64,000 nucleotides of DNA, taken from assembly GCF_044502415.1 (NCBI RefSeq), contig NZ_CP172402.1. The stretch is one strand, 5' to 3'. Positions within the stretch are counted from its first letter, which is position 1; every line of letters starts with the position of its first letter. Shown here piece after piece: positions 17,908 to 28,502 of this stretch. The notes beneath the pieces were generated by a model that was given only the letters and a program-made list of their open reading frames with translations, ran no database searches and was not told the DNA's origin. Origin of the DNA: Haloimpatiens lingqiaonensis (GTDB taxonomy: Bacteria > Bacillota > Clostridia > Clostridiales > Clostridiaceae). A program made the translations under genes and the position numbers.

Positions 17908-19575
17908 GTGAAAAAAGAATCTAGAGATATAAAGAAAATAACAAATGTTGAAGATATAATAGAAGCCCATAAAAGAGCGATAAAATTGGTACCTGTAAAT
18001 TGGAATGGCAGAGAATTAAAAATACCTGTTTATTATAGCATGAATGCTGCAATCGCTTATGAAAAGGCCATTGAAGAAACAGAAAGTTATAGAAAATCAT
18101 TCTGCACAATGGCTTTGAAAATAATCAACAATAATAAAAAAGTTATTTACCAGGGAGATGACTTCCCTATTCTTGATTTAGACGACATAGAGGGTTTATC
18201 AGATAATGACTTGCAAAAAGTAGGAGAAGAAATAATAAATAGTTCAGACTATTTAAAAGGATTTGCCGAAGAGGTATCTGAAGAAACAGATGACTTCTTC
18301 CAAAAATTCTATTTGATACATAAAAAAGAAACAGAAAAGTATAGAGAACATATAAAAAAAGTAGCAGAGCAATTAAAGCCTAAATTAGATTTTGCTGACT
18401 ACTATAAAAACTTACTGCCAGGCATAGAGTTAGTATCAAAACTAAGTAGAATAACAGAAACAGTAAGACCTCCTTTGGTTGATATAGCAATATATCAAAA
18501 CATTATAGGCAATTCTGCGTTGACGGAATTGGCGGCTACTGCAAGTAAGATGGGGAATATGATAGGTACATATATGGAAGTTATTAACCCGATACAAAGG
18601 AGTATAAATAAATCGATAATAGAAATGCAGTCTGTATTAGTGCCAACAACGAGTATTATTAATGAAACAATTAAAAACTATTATTCTGAAATAAATGCTA
18701 TAAGGGATATATTACAGCCAATCAACATGGAATATGTTAAAACGGCATTAGAAAGTCAAGAAACACTTAGAAATGTCATGAATAGTGGCATTCAGAGCCA
18801 TATGCAAGTACTTGGAGCAGAATTAAACAAAATACTTAACTTCACACATCATGACAAGTTATTTAATTTTGCAAATGTGCAGCAGGATATCATTGGCAAT
18901 ATAAGACCGTTTTTATTGGAGACACAGCAAATTCTATTTGCAAGAAAAAATATTAGCGATAATTTAAATAAAAAGGCAAAAACCATGCTCCAATTTGGAT
19001 GGTGGTTTATTAGTTCCCTTCCCATAGAAATAATAAACTATATTTATAAAAATAAAGAAACTCTAAAGCAGAAAGATGTAGATAAAATAATATCTGACTA
19101 TTATAAATCTGGTGAATACAAAGAACTTGAAGAGATAATAAAGGAATGGAATGAATTAGGGTATTTTAATAAATGGGAAAAGAAGGTTAAAGATGCTTTC
19201 TATGCTCATAAATTAGAAATGTATTCCCTATCAGTTCCAGTATGGGCGCTAATGATTGAAGGCATCATTCGGGACTTTATGAGGGGAAATTATGATGTAA
19301 CGGCATTTAAATTTGGTATCTTGTATGACAATTTTAAAGAGAAAGCAAAGGAACTAGATGGATTTATTGTTAGTTATGCTTTTAATTGTATGGATTCATT
19401 CTATGTCAGATTTAATCCCGAAAAACCAGATGGGGTACATGATTTTAGCAGGCACAAAATATTTCATGGACAGGCTGTTAACTATGACACTGAAATAAAT
19501 TCATTAAAATTGATGCTGTATTTAGATGAACTATTTTATATGGCATTGTCTTTGAAAAATCCTATTATTGCATAA
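17908..19575 (+). CDS. HEPN-type protein, possible abortive-infection RNase
   Basis: The start GTG at 17908 lies 7 bases after AAAGGGTG and gives about 555 residues. A long helical, coiled-coil-like middle part (about residues 100-330) is followed by a C-terminal domain with VPVWALMIEGIIRDFM and the motif RHKIFHG. An R-x3-H arrangement of this kind, in the setting of helices before and after, is characteristic of HEPN ribonucleases. The C-terminal LMLYLDELFYMALS matches helical ends of such proteins. It stands just before a type I restriction operon, which supports a phage-defence role. The domain call is by motif only. Confidence 0.6.
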   Translation: MKKESRDIKKITNVEDIIEAHKRAIKLVPVNWNGRELKIPVYYSMNAAIAYEKAIEETESYRKSFCTMALKIINNNKKVIYQGDDFPILDLDDIEGLSDNDLQKVGEEIINSSDYLKGFAEEVSEETDDFFQKFYLIHKKETEKYREHIKKVAEQLKPKLDFADYYKNLLPGIELVSKLSRITETVRPPLVDIAIYQNIIGNSALTELAATASKMGNMIGTYMEVINPIQRSINKSIIEMQSVLVPTTSIINETIKNYYSEINAIRDILQPINMEYVKTALESQETLRNVMNSGIQSHMQVLGAELNKILNFTHHDKLFNFANVQQDIIGNIRPFLLETQQILFARKNISDNLNKKAKTMLQFGWWFISSLPIEIINYIYKNKETLKQKDVDKIISDYYKSGEYKELEEIIKEWNELGYFNKWEKKVKDAFYAHKLEMYSLSVPVWALMIEGIIRDFMRGNYDVTAFKFGILYDNFKEKAKELDGFIVSYAFNCMDSFYVRFNPEKPDGVHDFSRHKIFHGQAVNYDTEINSLKLMLYLDELFYMALSLKNPIIA

Positions 19576-19765
19576 TAAAGGACTAATTATTACATGCCTT
19601 TGGTATGTTTCTTTATATACAGTATTGCACTTTATATAAGATGTAATATGCAAAGGAAAACCTAAAAAGATATAGAATATTAAAGTATAGATGATATAAT
19701 TTGGTATGAGATACTAATACCTAATTTGATAAGCCCGAATTGAAAAATACATAGGAGTGATAAAT

Positions 19766-21784
19766 TTGATTAATTTTCAAGATAAAATTAACTTTATATG
19801 GAGTATAGCAGAACTTTTAAGAGGTCCTTATAAAAAAGAACAATACGGGGATGTTGTCTTACCTATGGCTGTACTTAGAAGGTTTGACTGTGTTCTTGCA
19901 GCCACTAAAGAGGAAGTACTTAAAAAGTATGAAACATTAAAGAAGTCAGGGCTCCAAAACGTAGACCCTGTTTTAAATAGGATTTCAAATCAGGAATTTA
20001 ATAATACCAGTAAATATGATTTTGAAAAGTTATTAGCAGAGCCAGATAATATCTCAAATAATTTAAGGAATTATATTAATGGTTTTTCTAAGAATGCTAG
20101 GGAAATCATAGAGTATTTTGATTTTGATAAGCAGATTACAAAACTTAATGATAATGACCTGCTTTATCTTGTGATATCTGAATTTAATAAAATAGATTTG
20201 CATCCCGATGCAGTAAGCAACACAGAAATGGGATACATATTTGAAGAACTGATAAGAAGATTTTCTGAACATGGAGAGGCAGGAGACCACTACACCCCTC
20301 GTGAGGTTATAAGGCTTATGGTAAATATTCTCCTAAACGAAGATAATGAGGAACTGACTCAACCAGGGCTTGTTACAACTGTTTACGACTGCTGTGCAGG
20401 GACTGGAGGCATGCTTTCGGTTACAGAGCAGCACTTGAAAGAATTAAACCCTGGAATACAAGTAGAATTATTTGGACAGGAGATAAATCCCCAATCCTTT
20501 AGTATCTGCAAATCCGACATGCTTATAAAAGGGCAAAATGCAGATAACATCATCTTAGGAGATAGTTTTACAGAAGATGGCCACAGGGGCACAACCTTTA
20601 GGTATATGCTTACTAATCCCCCCTTTGGCGTGGAATGGAAAAAAGCAGAGAAATTTATTCGTGAAGAATATGAGAAAGATGGGTTTGATGGCAGATTTGG
20701 TGCGGGTCTTCCCAGAATATCTGATGGTTCTCTTTTGTTTTTACAGCACTTAATATCTAAAATGAGGCAAGATGAAAAAGGCAGTCGTATTGCTATTATC
20801 TTTAATGGTTCACCATTATTTACTGGAGATGCAGGTTCAGGAGAATCGGAAATCAGACGCTGGATAATTGAAAATGATATGCTGGAAGGTATTATTGCAC
20901 TGCCCGACCAGTTATTTTATAATACGGGCATTTCTACTTATATTTGGATAGTAACCAACCGTAAGAACAGTGACCTAATGAGGGGTCCTGTAAGGACAGG
21001 AGAAATACAATTGGTCAATGCAGTAGATTTCTATCAGAAAATGAGAAAGAGCCTTGGAAACAAGAGAAATGAAATCAATGAGGAACAGATAAAAGAAATT
21101 ACGAGGATATATGGGGATTTTAAAGAAAACGAATACTGCAAGATTTTTGATAATGAAGATTTTGGTTATCAAAAAATAGTAGTGGAGAGACCCTTAAGGC
21201 TTAACTTCCAAGTAACTGAAGAGAGGATTAATAATTTATACAATGAAACGGCTTTTAAGAAACTTGCTGAATCCAGGAAGAAAGGAGCAGCAGGGCTTCA
21301 AGAAATAGAGGAAGGCAAGAAAACTCAAAGACAAATAATAGATACCTTACAAACAATGGATGCTAATGTTCTTTATAAAAATAGGGATACCTTTACCAAG
21401 GTACTTAAAAAGACTTTTAAAGCAGTAGATATTAATTTGAACAGCCCTCTATTAAAGGCTATATTATCTGCCTTATCTGAAAAGGATGAAACAGCAGACA
21501 TTTGTGTAGACAATAAGGGTAATCCAGAACCAGATTCAGACTTAAGAGATACTGAGAATGTACCGTTGAAAGAGGATATTCATGAATACTTTGAACGGGA
21601 AGTAAAACCTCATATTCCTGATGCCTGGATAGACGAAAGTAAGACTAAAATCGGATATGAAATACCGTTTACAAGGCACTTTTATAAATATGAGCCTCTA
21701 AGGCCTTCCGAAGAGATAGCAAAGGAGATTAAGGAACTTGAGGATAGTATTCAGGAGAAGTTGAAGAAGGTGATGGGTGAATGA
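19766..21784 (+). CDS. hsdM: Type I restriction-modification DNA methyltransferase subunit
   Basis: N6-adenine methyltransferase subunit of a type I complex (M2S or R2M2S). The start is taken as TTG at 19766, eight bases after AGGAG (a GTG at 19757 overlaps that site). An N-terminal helical domain (IWSIAELLRGPYKKEQYGDV) is followed by HYTPREVIRLM, motif I DCCAGTGGM (near residue 209) and catalytic NPPFG (near 288). The C-terminus is long (672 residues). The stop codon overlaps the start of hsdS (ATGA), so the two are translationally coupled. Confidence 0.95.
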   Translation: MINFQDKINFIWSIAELLRGPYKKEQYGDVVLPMAVLRRFDCVLAATKEEVLKKYETLKKSGLQNVDPVLNRISNQEFNNTSKYDFEKLLAEPDNISNNLRNYINGFSKNAREIIEYFDFDKQITKLNDNDLLYLVISEFNKIDLHPDAVSNTEMGYIFEELIRRFSEHGEAGDHYTPREVIRLMVNILLNEDNEELTQPGLVTTVYDCCAGTGGMLSVTEQHLKELNPGIQVELFGQEINPQSFSICKSDMLIKGQNADNIILGDSFTEDGHRGTTFRYMLTNPPFGVEWKKAEKFIREEYEKDGFDGRFGAGLPRISDGSLLFLQHLISKMRQDEKGSRIAIIFNGSPLFTGDAGSGESEIRRWIIENDMLEGIIALPDQLFYNTGISTYIWIVTNRKNSDLMRGPVRTGEIQLVNAVDFYQKMRKSLGNKRNEINEEQIKEITRIYGDFKENEYCKIFDNEDFGYQKIVVERPLRLNFQVTEERINNLYNETAFKKLAESRKKGAAGLQEIEEGKKTQRQIIDTLQTMDANVLYKNRDTFTKVLKKTFKAVDINLNSPLLKAILSALSEKDETADICVDNKGNPEPDSDLRDTENVPLKEDIHEYFEREVKPHIPDAWIDESKTKIGYEIPFTRHFYKYEPLRPSEEIAKEIKELEDSIQEKLKKVMGE

Positions 21785-23103
21785 GTAATTATAGGAGATA
21801 TGAGAGGTATAAGGGTTCAGGGGTCGAGTGGATAGGGGAGATACCTGAGGAGTGGGAAGTAAAGCCTCTAAAGAGAGTATTTAAAATTGTCAATGGAGGA
21901 ACACCTAGCAGTTCAGAAGAAAATTATTGGAATGGAGAAATTGTTTGGATAACACCAAATGATTTAAGTAAATTAACCGAGGTTTATATAAAGGATTCTG
22001 AAAGAAAGATTACTGAAGATGGATTATATAATTGTTCAGCAAAGAAAGTGCCAATGAACAGTATTATTATTTCTACAAGGGCACCAATAGGCTATGTTGC
22101 TATTGCTGGTGTAGATTTATGTACTAATCAAGGTTGTAAGAGTTTAGTTCCTACTAAAGTAATCAATCACGAGTATTTTTATTATTGGATATATAGTATA
22201 AGTTTTTATTTAAATGCTTTGGGACAAGGGACTACTTTTATGGAATTATCAAATAGCAGTTTGTCGATGGTTGAATTATTGATACCTTCAATGAACGAAC
22301 AAAAAGCCATTGCCAATTTTCTTTACGAAAAAACTGCCGAGATAGATGCTTTAATTGCTGATAAAGAAAAAGTAATTGAACTATTACAGGAAAAGCGGCA
22401 AGCGATTATTAGTGAAGCCGTTACTAAAGGACTTAATCCAAATGTTAGGATGAAGGATTCAGGGATTGAGTGGATAGGGGAGATACCGGAGCATTGGGAT
22501 ATACGAAGAATAAAATATTTATCAAATATAAGAAATGTAAAAGCAAGTGATGGTGACAATGATAAAACTTATGTGGGGCTGGAAAGTATTGAGTCGAAAA
22601 CCGGAAAGTTATTAACGAATAACAACGATGAACAACAAGCAGTTGGAGAGACAGCGAATATTTTTAGAAAGGGCGATGTATTATTTGGGAAATTAAGACC
22701 TTATCTGGCCAAATGTATTGTTGCAGATTTTAATGGGAGATGCACATCGGAACTTCTTGTGTTAAGAACTGCTTCTAATATGTTGCCAGAGTACTTATAC
22801 TTATTTATGCTGTCGCCGATATTTATTGATGTAGTTAATTCATCAACATATGGAGCAAAAATGCCACGTGCAAGTTGGGATTTTATTGGCAATTTAAAAG
22901 TTCCTTTGCCTAATATTAAGGAGCAAGAAGAGATTGTTGAATATTTGATTAAACTGACAAATAATATGGATGATTTAATATCTGATATAAGTACACAAAT
23001 CCAAAAACTCAAAGAATACCGTCAGTCCCTCATTTCTGAAGCAGTAACAGGTAAAGTTGATGTGAGGGAATTTGAGAATATGAGCGAGGTGATTAATGAA
23101 TGA
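21781..23103 (+). CDS. hsdS: Type I restriction-modification specificity subunit
   Basis: Determines the two-part DNA target of the type I complex. The 440-residue protein contains two target-recognition domains, each opening with a repeated motif: GSGVEWIGEIPEEW near the start and DSGIEWIGEIPEHW near residue 226. Long helical spacers follow each (IDALIADKEKVIELLQEKR; TQIQKLKEYRQSLISEAVTG). Both halves appear intact. It overlaps hsdM and the DUF262 gene by 4 bp each. The DNA target cannot be predicted from sequence. Confidence 0.95.
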   Translation: MSNYRRYERYKGSGVEWIGEIPEEWEVKPLKRVFKIVNGGTPSSSEENYWNGEIVWITPNDLSKLTEVYIKDSERKITEDGLYNCSAKKVPMNSIIISTRAPIGYVAIAGVDLCTNQGCKSLVPTKVINHEYFYYWIYSISFYLNALGQGTTFMELSNSSLSMVELLIPSMNEQKAIANFLYEKTAEIDALIADKEKVIELLQEKRQAIISEAVTKGLNPNVRMKDSGIEWIGEIPEHWDIRRIKYLSNIRNVKASDGDNDKTYVGLESIESKTGKLLTNNNDEQQAVGETANIFRKGDVLFGKLRPYLAKCIVADFNGRCTSELLVLRTASNMLPEYLYLFMLSPIFIDVVNSSTYGAKMPRASWDFIGNLKVPLPNIKEQEEIVEYLIKLTNNMDDLISDISTQIQKLKEYRQSLISEAVTGKVDVREFENMSEVINE

Positions 23104-24935
23104 ATAAGATAACAGCCCATGCGGGGAATATTCGCAATCTGTTAAATAATAAATATACGGTTCAGTATTACCAAAGAGAATATAATTGGGAAACTAAGCA
23201 GATTGAAGAATTGATAGAAGACTTAACCAACGAGTTTAATGAGTTCTATAAAGATGAGGATAGGCAGATGGATGTAAGGAATTATGGGGATTACTTTTTA
23301 GGTCCCATTATCCTTACAAATGATAATGCAATTATAGATGGACAGCAGAGGTTATCGTCATTAACGTTGCTTCTCATTTACCTAAACAATCTTCAAAAAC
23401 AGCAGAATTCTTCGCCTAAAGTAAACATTGATAATCTGATTTACTCTGAAATGTATGGCCAAAAGACCTTTTGTATCAATGTACCTGAAAGGGAAGGATG
23501 CTTAGCATCTCTGTTTGAGACAGGGGATTATGATACTACCAATGAGCAATCAGAAAGTGTTCTTAACCTTTACAATAGGTATAAAGATATTGAACGGATT
23601 TTTCCTGATGAATTAAAAGAAAGTCCTCTTCCAGTATTTATCGAATGGCTAATCGATAATGTATCTTTAGTGCAGATAAGGACTGATTCGGAGCAGGATG
23701 CCCATAAGGTTTTTGTAACCATGAATGATAGGGGACTAAGGCTTACTCCTACGGAAATGTTAAAGGGATACCTTCTTTCGGAGATGGATGATAATACTAT
23801 CAGAAATAAAGCAAATGACTTATGGAAAAATAAAGTCATACAGTTAAAAGAAATTGAAAAGGATGGAGACGCAGACTTCATAAAGAACTGGTTAAGGGCT
23901 CAATATGCAGAAACTATCAGAGAAGGTAAGAAAGAGGCAGAAAATAAAGACTTTGATATTATTGGAACAACATTTCACAAATGGGTTCGGGAAAATAAAT
24001 CTATTGTGGGCTTAAACACCAGCGCAGATTTTGAAAATTTTGTCCTTAAAAATTTCAAAATGTATGCTGATATTTACGTTCGCTTAAAGGAATACTCCCG
24101 TAAGTTTCATAAGGATTATGAGCATGTATTTTATAATGCAGATAGAGGGTTTACGCTGCAGTACCAAATTATATTATCTGCTATAAAAAGTGACGATACA
24201 CAGGATGTTATTAATAAGAAAATTAAAATGGTCTCCTGTTTTATTGACCAGTTTATTTCTATCAGGATTTTTAATTTTAAGACGGTAGATTACTCTTCTA
24301 TTAAATATACAGTATTCAATATTACAAAAATGATACGGAATAAGGACATACAGGAGTTGGCAGCATTATTAAAAGATTACATAAGTGATATGGGATATAC
24401 TCTTGATGGAATTGATGGTTTATATTTAAATCAGTTTACAAGAAGGTATATGCTCCATATTCTCTCGAGAATGACCTATTATTTAGAGGAGCAAAGCGGT
24501 ATCAATAGCAATTTTGCCGATTATGTAAATAGAGAACAAAAAAACCCCTACGATATAGAGCATATTTGGGCTGATGATTACACCCAAGGAAATCATCAAG
24601 TTGATTTTTCAACAGAAGAAGAGTTTAAGGACTTTAGAAATAGATTCGGGGGACTATTAATACTTCCTAAAGATAAAAACAGAAGTTTGCAGGACATGGA
24701 ATACAGTAAGAAGGTAATCAAGTATGACAGTGAAAACCTATTGGCTCGAACTTTAAATCAGAACTGTTATCAAAATAATCCGTTATTTTTGCGGTTTATG
24801 AATAATACACAGTTACCTTTTAAACCATATGCTCAATTTAATAAGATAGAATTCATTGAAAGACAATCTCTTTATAAAGAGATATGCAAGAAGATATGGA
24901 ATGCAAATAAAATTGATGTATTAGCAAATAGTTAG
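23100..24935 (+). CDS. DUF262 / DUF1524 (GmrSD-like) nuclease-type protein
   Basis: A 611-residue protein. The N-terminal DUF262 part has YYQREYNWETKQIEELI and the nucleotide-site signature IIDGQQRLSSLTLL (near residue 80). The C-terminal DUF1524 part has the HNH-like IEHIWADDY (near 485) and FRNRFGGLLILPKDKNRS. This domain pair is that of GmrSD-type type IV restriction enzymes and of some other phage-defence proteins. It starts inside the last codons of hsdS and is followed closely by hsdR, so it is part of the same operon. Whether it cuts modified DNA or regulates the complex is unknown. Confidence 0.88.
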   Translation: MNKITAHAGNIRNLLNNKYTVQYYQREYNWETKQIEELIEDLTNEFNEFYKDEDRQMDVRNYGDYFLGPIILTNDNAIIDGQQRLSSLTLLLIYLNNLQKQQNSSPKVNIDNLIYSEMYGQKTFCINVPEREGCLASLFETGDYDTTNEQSESVLNLYNRYKDIERIFPDELKESPLPVFIEWLIDNVSLVQIRTDSEQDAHKVFVTMNDRGLRLTPTEMLKGYLLSEMDDNTIRNKANDLWKNKVIQLKEIEKDGDADFIKNWLRAQYAETIREGKKEAENKDFDIIGTTFHKWVRENKSIVGLNTSADFENFVLKNFKMYADIYVRLKEYSRKFHKDYEHVFYNADRGFTLQYQIILSAIKSDDTQDVINKKIKMVSCFIDQFISIRIFNFKTVDYSSIKYTVFNITKMIRNKDIQELAALLKDYISDMGYTLDGIDGLYLNQFTRRYMLHILSRMTYYLEEQSGINSNFADYVNREQKNPYDIEHIWADDYTQGNHQVDFSTEEEFKDFRNRFGGLLILPKDKNRSLQDMEYSKKVIKYDSENLLARTLNQNCYQNNPLFLRFMNNTQLPFKPYAQFNKIEFIERQSLYKEICKKIWNANKIDVLANS

Positions 24936-24950
24936 TAAGGAGTGAGGAAA

Positions 24951-27938
24951 ATGGCTAGAACTCCAGTGGAACTTACAGAAAAGGGCTTTGAAGAATATGT
25001 TGAAGAACATCTTTTAAAATCTGGATATGTGAAGGGTAATTCTAACGACTATAACAAAGAGTTTGCCTTTGACACAAAAATCCTATTTGACTTCTTAGAG
25101 GATACTCAGCCCAAGAAAATGGAGCGATTGAAAGAAATCTATAAAGACCAGTATCAATTTAAGGTGTTAAACCGATTAAATCGGGAACTTAATAATCGTG
25201 GCATGATTGATGTATTAAGGCATGGGATTAAAGACTATGGGGTATACTTAGACCTTGCTTATTTTCAGCCTGCCAGCAAATTAAATGAGAAAACAGTTAA
25301 ACTTTATGAAAAGAATCGCATATCTGTTACTAGACAAGTACGCTACAGCACTAAAAACGAAAACAGCATTGATATGCTTATCTGTATCAATGGACTTCCA
25401 GTTATTGTACTTGAACTTAAAAATCCTTTCACTGGTCAAACTTATGAAGATGCAATAATTCAATTTAAGAAAGATAGAAGCCCCAATGAACTATTATTCC
25501 AGTTTAAGAAAAGAGCCATTGTATTCTTTGCAGTAGATACTCAAGAAGTCTATATGGCTACAAGGCTTTCTGGGGACAAGACTTTCTTCTTACCCTTTAA
25601 TAAAGGGTGTGATGGAGGAAAGGGAAATCCTGATAATCCTGATGGACTTAAAACTGCTTACCTTTGGGAAGAGATACTTAGGAAGGATAGCCTGATGGAT
25701 ATATTAAAGAAGTTTGTATTTATAGAGACTGGGGAAAAGAAAGATATAGACGGAAATATCGTAACCTCAGAAACTATCATATTTCCAAGATATCACCAAT
25801 TGGATGCAGTAAGAAAAATGGAAGCCGATGCAAAGGAAAAGAGGGTAGGAACAAATTATCTTGTACAGCACAGTGCAGGTTCAGGAAAAACCTACTCTAT
25901 TTCTTGGCTTGCCCATAGACTTGCTAACCTTCATGATGATGAGGATAATCCTGTATTTGATTCTGTTATTGTTATTACCGACAGAAGGGTTTTGGACAGG
26001 CAACTACAGGACAGCATTTATCAATTAGAGCATAAACATGGGGTTGTTGAAAAAATAGATAAAGACTCCAATCAATTGGCCGATGCCATCCAAGGTGGAA
26101 CGAGAATTATTATTTCTACCCTGCAAAAATTCCCATTTATTATTGAAAAGGTTGGGGAATTAGAAAATCATAAATATGCAGTAATTATCGATGAAGCCCA
26201 TTCCAGCAGTGCAGGAGAGAATATGGCTTCTTTAAGGGAAGTGCTATCAGTAAGTAGTCTTGAAGAAGCAGCAAAACTAGATGAAGAGTTGGAAGGCAAA
26301 GAGTACGACCCAGATGAAGAGATATTAAAGGTCATAAAGAAAAGGGGAAAACAGCCAAATATCAGTTTCTTTGCCTTTACGGCAACGCCTAAAGCAAAGA
26401 CCCTTGAGATGTTTGGAACCATAGGTGAAGATGGACTACCCCATCCCTTCCATTTATATTCTATGAGACAGGCAATTGAAGAAGGATTCATACTAGATGT
26501 ACTTCAAAACTATGTTACATATGAAACCTATTTTAAACTGGCAAAGAAAATAGAAGATGACCCTGCTTTTGACAAGGCTAAGGCCACAAAAGCACTTACA
26601 AGATATGTTAGTCTTCATCCCCATAACATCGCTCAAAAGACTGAAATCATGGTAGAACACTTTAGAAACGTAACTAGACATAAAATAGGGGGAAGAGCCA
26701 AGGCAATGGTTGTGACCAGTTCTAGGCTTCATGCTGTACGCTATAAGCATGCTTTTGATGAATATATCAAAAAGAAAGGCTACAGAGATATGAAAACCTT
26801 AGTAGCCTTTTCAGGAACCGTAAAGGATGATGAAGTAGATTATACTGAAAGTGGTATGAACAAATTTAAGGAGTCTGAACTTCCAGACCGCTTTGCCACT
26901 GATGAATATCAAGTGCTGTTAGTTGCGGAAAAGTATCAGACAGGCTTTGACCAGCCCCTTTTACATACTATGTATGTAGACAAAAAGTTGTCGGGAGTTA
27001 AAGCAGTACAGACTTTATCAAGGCTTAACAGAACCTGCGGGGGAAAAGATGATACCTTTATCCTCGACTTTGTAAATAAGGCAGAGGATATTCAAGAAGC
27101 CTTCAAACCCTACTATCAGGCAACTATCGTAGAAGAAGTGACAGAGCCCAATCTTCTTTATGATATTGAAACTATGCTAAATGCATCTAGCGTGTATTTA
27201 AAAGAAGAATTGGATAGGTTTATTCATATATACTTTAAGCCAAAGGATAAAAAGACTTCTGGAGACAGGGCAATATTAAACCATTTGATAGATATAGCCG
27301 TAGAAAGGTTTAAAAAGTTGGATGAACAGCATAAAGAGGATTTTAGTAGTCAAGCAACGAAATTCATAAGACTTTATTCCTTCATCCTTCAAATCACGCC
27401 TTTTGAAGATGTGGAACTCCATAAGTTATATGTATACTTAACATATCTACTTAAAAAACTGCCAAAGGAAAAAGGTTCTACTATTCACCTAGCAGATGAA
27501 ATTGCTTTGGAGTATTATGCTGCAAAAAAGACATTTGAAGGGAGTATTTCTCTAACTTCTGATGATGAAAATGTACCAGTTACACCTGTAAAATTTGCAG
27601 GAACAGGGGTAAAAGAAGAACAGGAAGATTATCTTTCAAGTATTATTCAGCGACTTAATAATCGGTTTGGAACGGATTTTACAAAAGCCGACCAGTTATC
27701 TGTGGAGCAGATTAAAGAGGATTTTGCCGCTGATGAGGATTTGGTTCAAAAGGCTAAAACAAATACTATTGATGATTTTAGGTTTGCTTTTGAGAAAGTT
27801 TTTATCAATAAAGTTATTGATAGGATGGACCAGAACCAATCCTTCTTTACCCGTGTTTTGGATGATGAGCAGTTCAAAAATGCTCTTATGGAGTATATGC
27901 TGGTTGAAACTTATGAGAAGTTAAACAGCAGGGCGTAG
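24951..27938 (+). CDS. hsdR: Type I restriction endonuclease subunit R
   Basis: ATP-dependent translocating nuclease of the type I system. The ATG at 24951 lies eight bases after AAGGAG and is preferred to the GTG at 24942. The product has 995 residues. The PD-(D/E)xK nuclease domain shows VIVLELKNP (near residue 153). The SF2 motor has Walker A SAGSGKT (near 307), DEAH (near 413), the FTATP motif, and QTLSRLNR in motif VI. A helical C-terminal domain follows. All motifs are present, so the system should be active. Confidence 0.95.
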   Translation: MARTPVELTEKGFEEYVEEHLLKSGYVKGNSNDYNKEFAFDTKILFDFLEDTQPKKMERLKEIYKDQYQFKVLNRLNRELNNRGMIDVLRHGIKDYGVYLDLAYFQPASKLNEKTVKLYEKNRISVTRQVRYSTKNENSIDMLICINGLPVIVLELKNPFTGQTYEDAIIQFKKDRSPNELLFQFKKRAIVFFAVDTQEVYMATRLSGDKTFFLPFNKGCDGGKGNPDNPDGLKTAYLWEEILRKDSLMDILKKFVFIETGEKKDIDGNIVTSETIIFPRYHQLDAVRKMEADAKEKRVGTNYLVQHSAGSGKTYSISWLAHRLANLHDDEDNPVFDSVIVITDRRVLDRQLQDSIYQLEHKHGVVEKIDKDSNQLADAIQGGTRIIISTLQKFPFIIEKVGELENHKYAVIIDEAHSSSAGENMASLREVLSVSSLEEAAKLDEELEGKEYDPDEEILKVIKKRGKQPNISFFAFTATPKAKTLEMFGTIGEDGLPHPFHLYSMRQAIEEGFILDVLQNYVTYETYFKLAKKIEDDPAFDKAKATKALTRYVSLHPHNIAQKTEIMVEHFRNVTRHKIGGRAKAMVVTSSRLHAVRYKHAFDEYIKKKGYRDMKTLVAFSGTVKDDEVDYTESGMNKFKESELPDRFATDEYQVLLVAEKYQTGFDQPLLHTMYVDKKLSGVKAVQTLSRLNRTCGGKDDTFILDFVNKAEDIQEAFKPYYQATIVEEVTEPNLLYDIETMLNASSVYLKEELDRFIHIYFKPKDKKTSGDRAILNHLIDIAVERFKKLDEQHKEDFSSQATKFIRLYSFILQITPFEDVELHKLYVYLTYLLKKLPKEKGSTIHLADEIALEYYAAKKTFEGSISLTSDDENVPVTPVKFAGTGVKEEQEDYLSSIIQRLNNRFGTDFTKADQLSVEQIKEDFAADEDLVQKAKTNTIDDFRFAFEKVFINKVIDRMDQNQSFFTRVLDDEQFKNALMEYMLVETYEKLNSRA

Positions 27939-27994
27939 TTAATTATATTGAGGAAAAACCGTACAAAATTACTTTAATAGATAGGGGCGTGGCT

Positions 27995-28489
27995 ATGGAA
28001 AGATGTAAGATATCAAAAAAGATTACATATATCGATATTCATAGTTCACGCCTTGAATCTGACATTTTACCGTTACTTAAAAATGAGGTTTTCCATGTTA
28101 CCTCTGTAGAAAATCTTTGTCAGATATTAAAAGATGGTAAAGTGATTTCAAATGCTGATAAAAAATTTAAGTACTCATACTCACAATCTGAGAATAGTTA
28201 TGGAAGGAAAAGAGGCTATATTTGTTTATTTGACCTAAGGAATAAAGAAGAAGATATTATTTATGATACTTTGGATAAATATTATTTTTTACATCCAACT
28301 CAATTTCAAAACAAAGTTGTTTACTTGATTTTGAAGAAAGAATTATATTGCAATCTCATTGAAAATGGTGCAGCAAGAACTGAAGTAGGTTATAGGGAAG
28401 TTTATATACCATATACGGAAGTGTGGTACCCAGATGAAATTCTTCTTGAAAATATAAAGAAGATTATTATTACTAGAATTTATCAATGA
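27995..28489 (+). CDS. Hypothetical protein with ADP-ribosyltransferase-like N-terminus
   Basis: A 164-residue protein, ATG at 27995 after ATAGGGG. The segment VFHVTSVENLCQILKDGKVIS resembles the H-x-T opening of DarT/DUF4433 and other ART-fold proteins, and EVGYREVYIP could give a late Glu. These are loose matches and no NAD-site triad can be confirmed. It lies directly after hsdR on the same strand and before a UPF0489 gene. Confidence 0.5.
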   Translation: MERCKISKKITYIDIHSSRLESDILPLLKNEVFHVTSVENLCQILKDGKVISNADKKFKYSYSQSENSYGRKRGYICLFDLRNKEEDIIYDTLDKYYFLHPTQFQNKVVYLILKKELYCNLIENGAARTEVGYREVYIPYTEVWYPDEILLENIKKIIITRIYQ

Positions 28490-28502
28490 GAGGGGGATTA
28501 TT

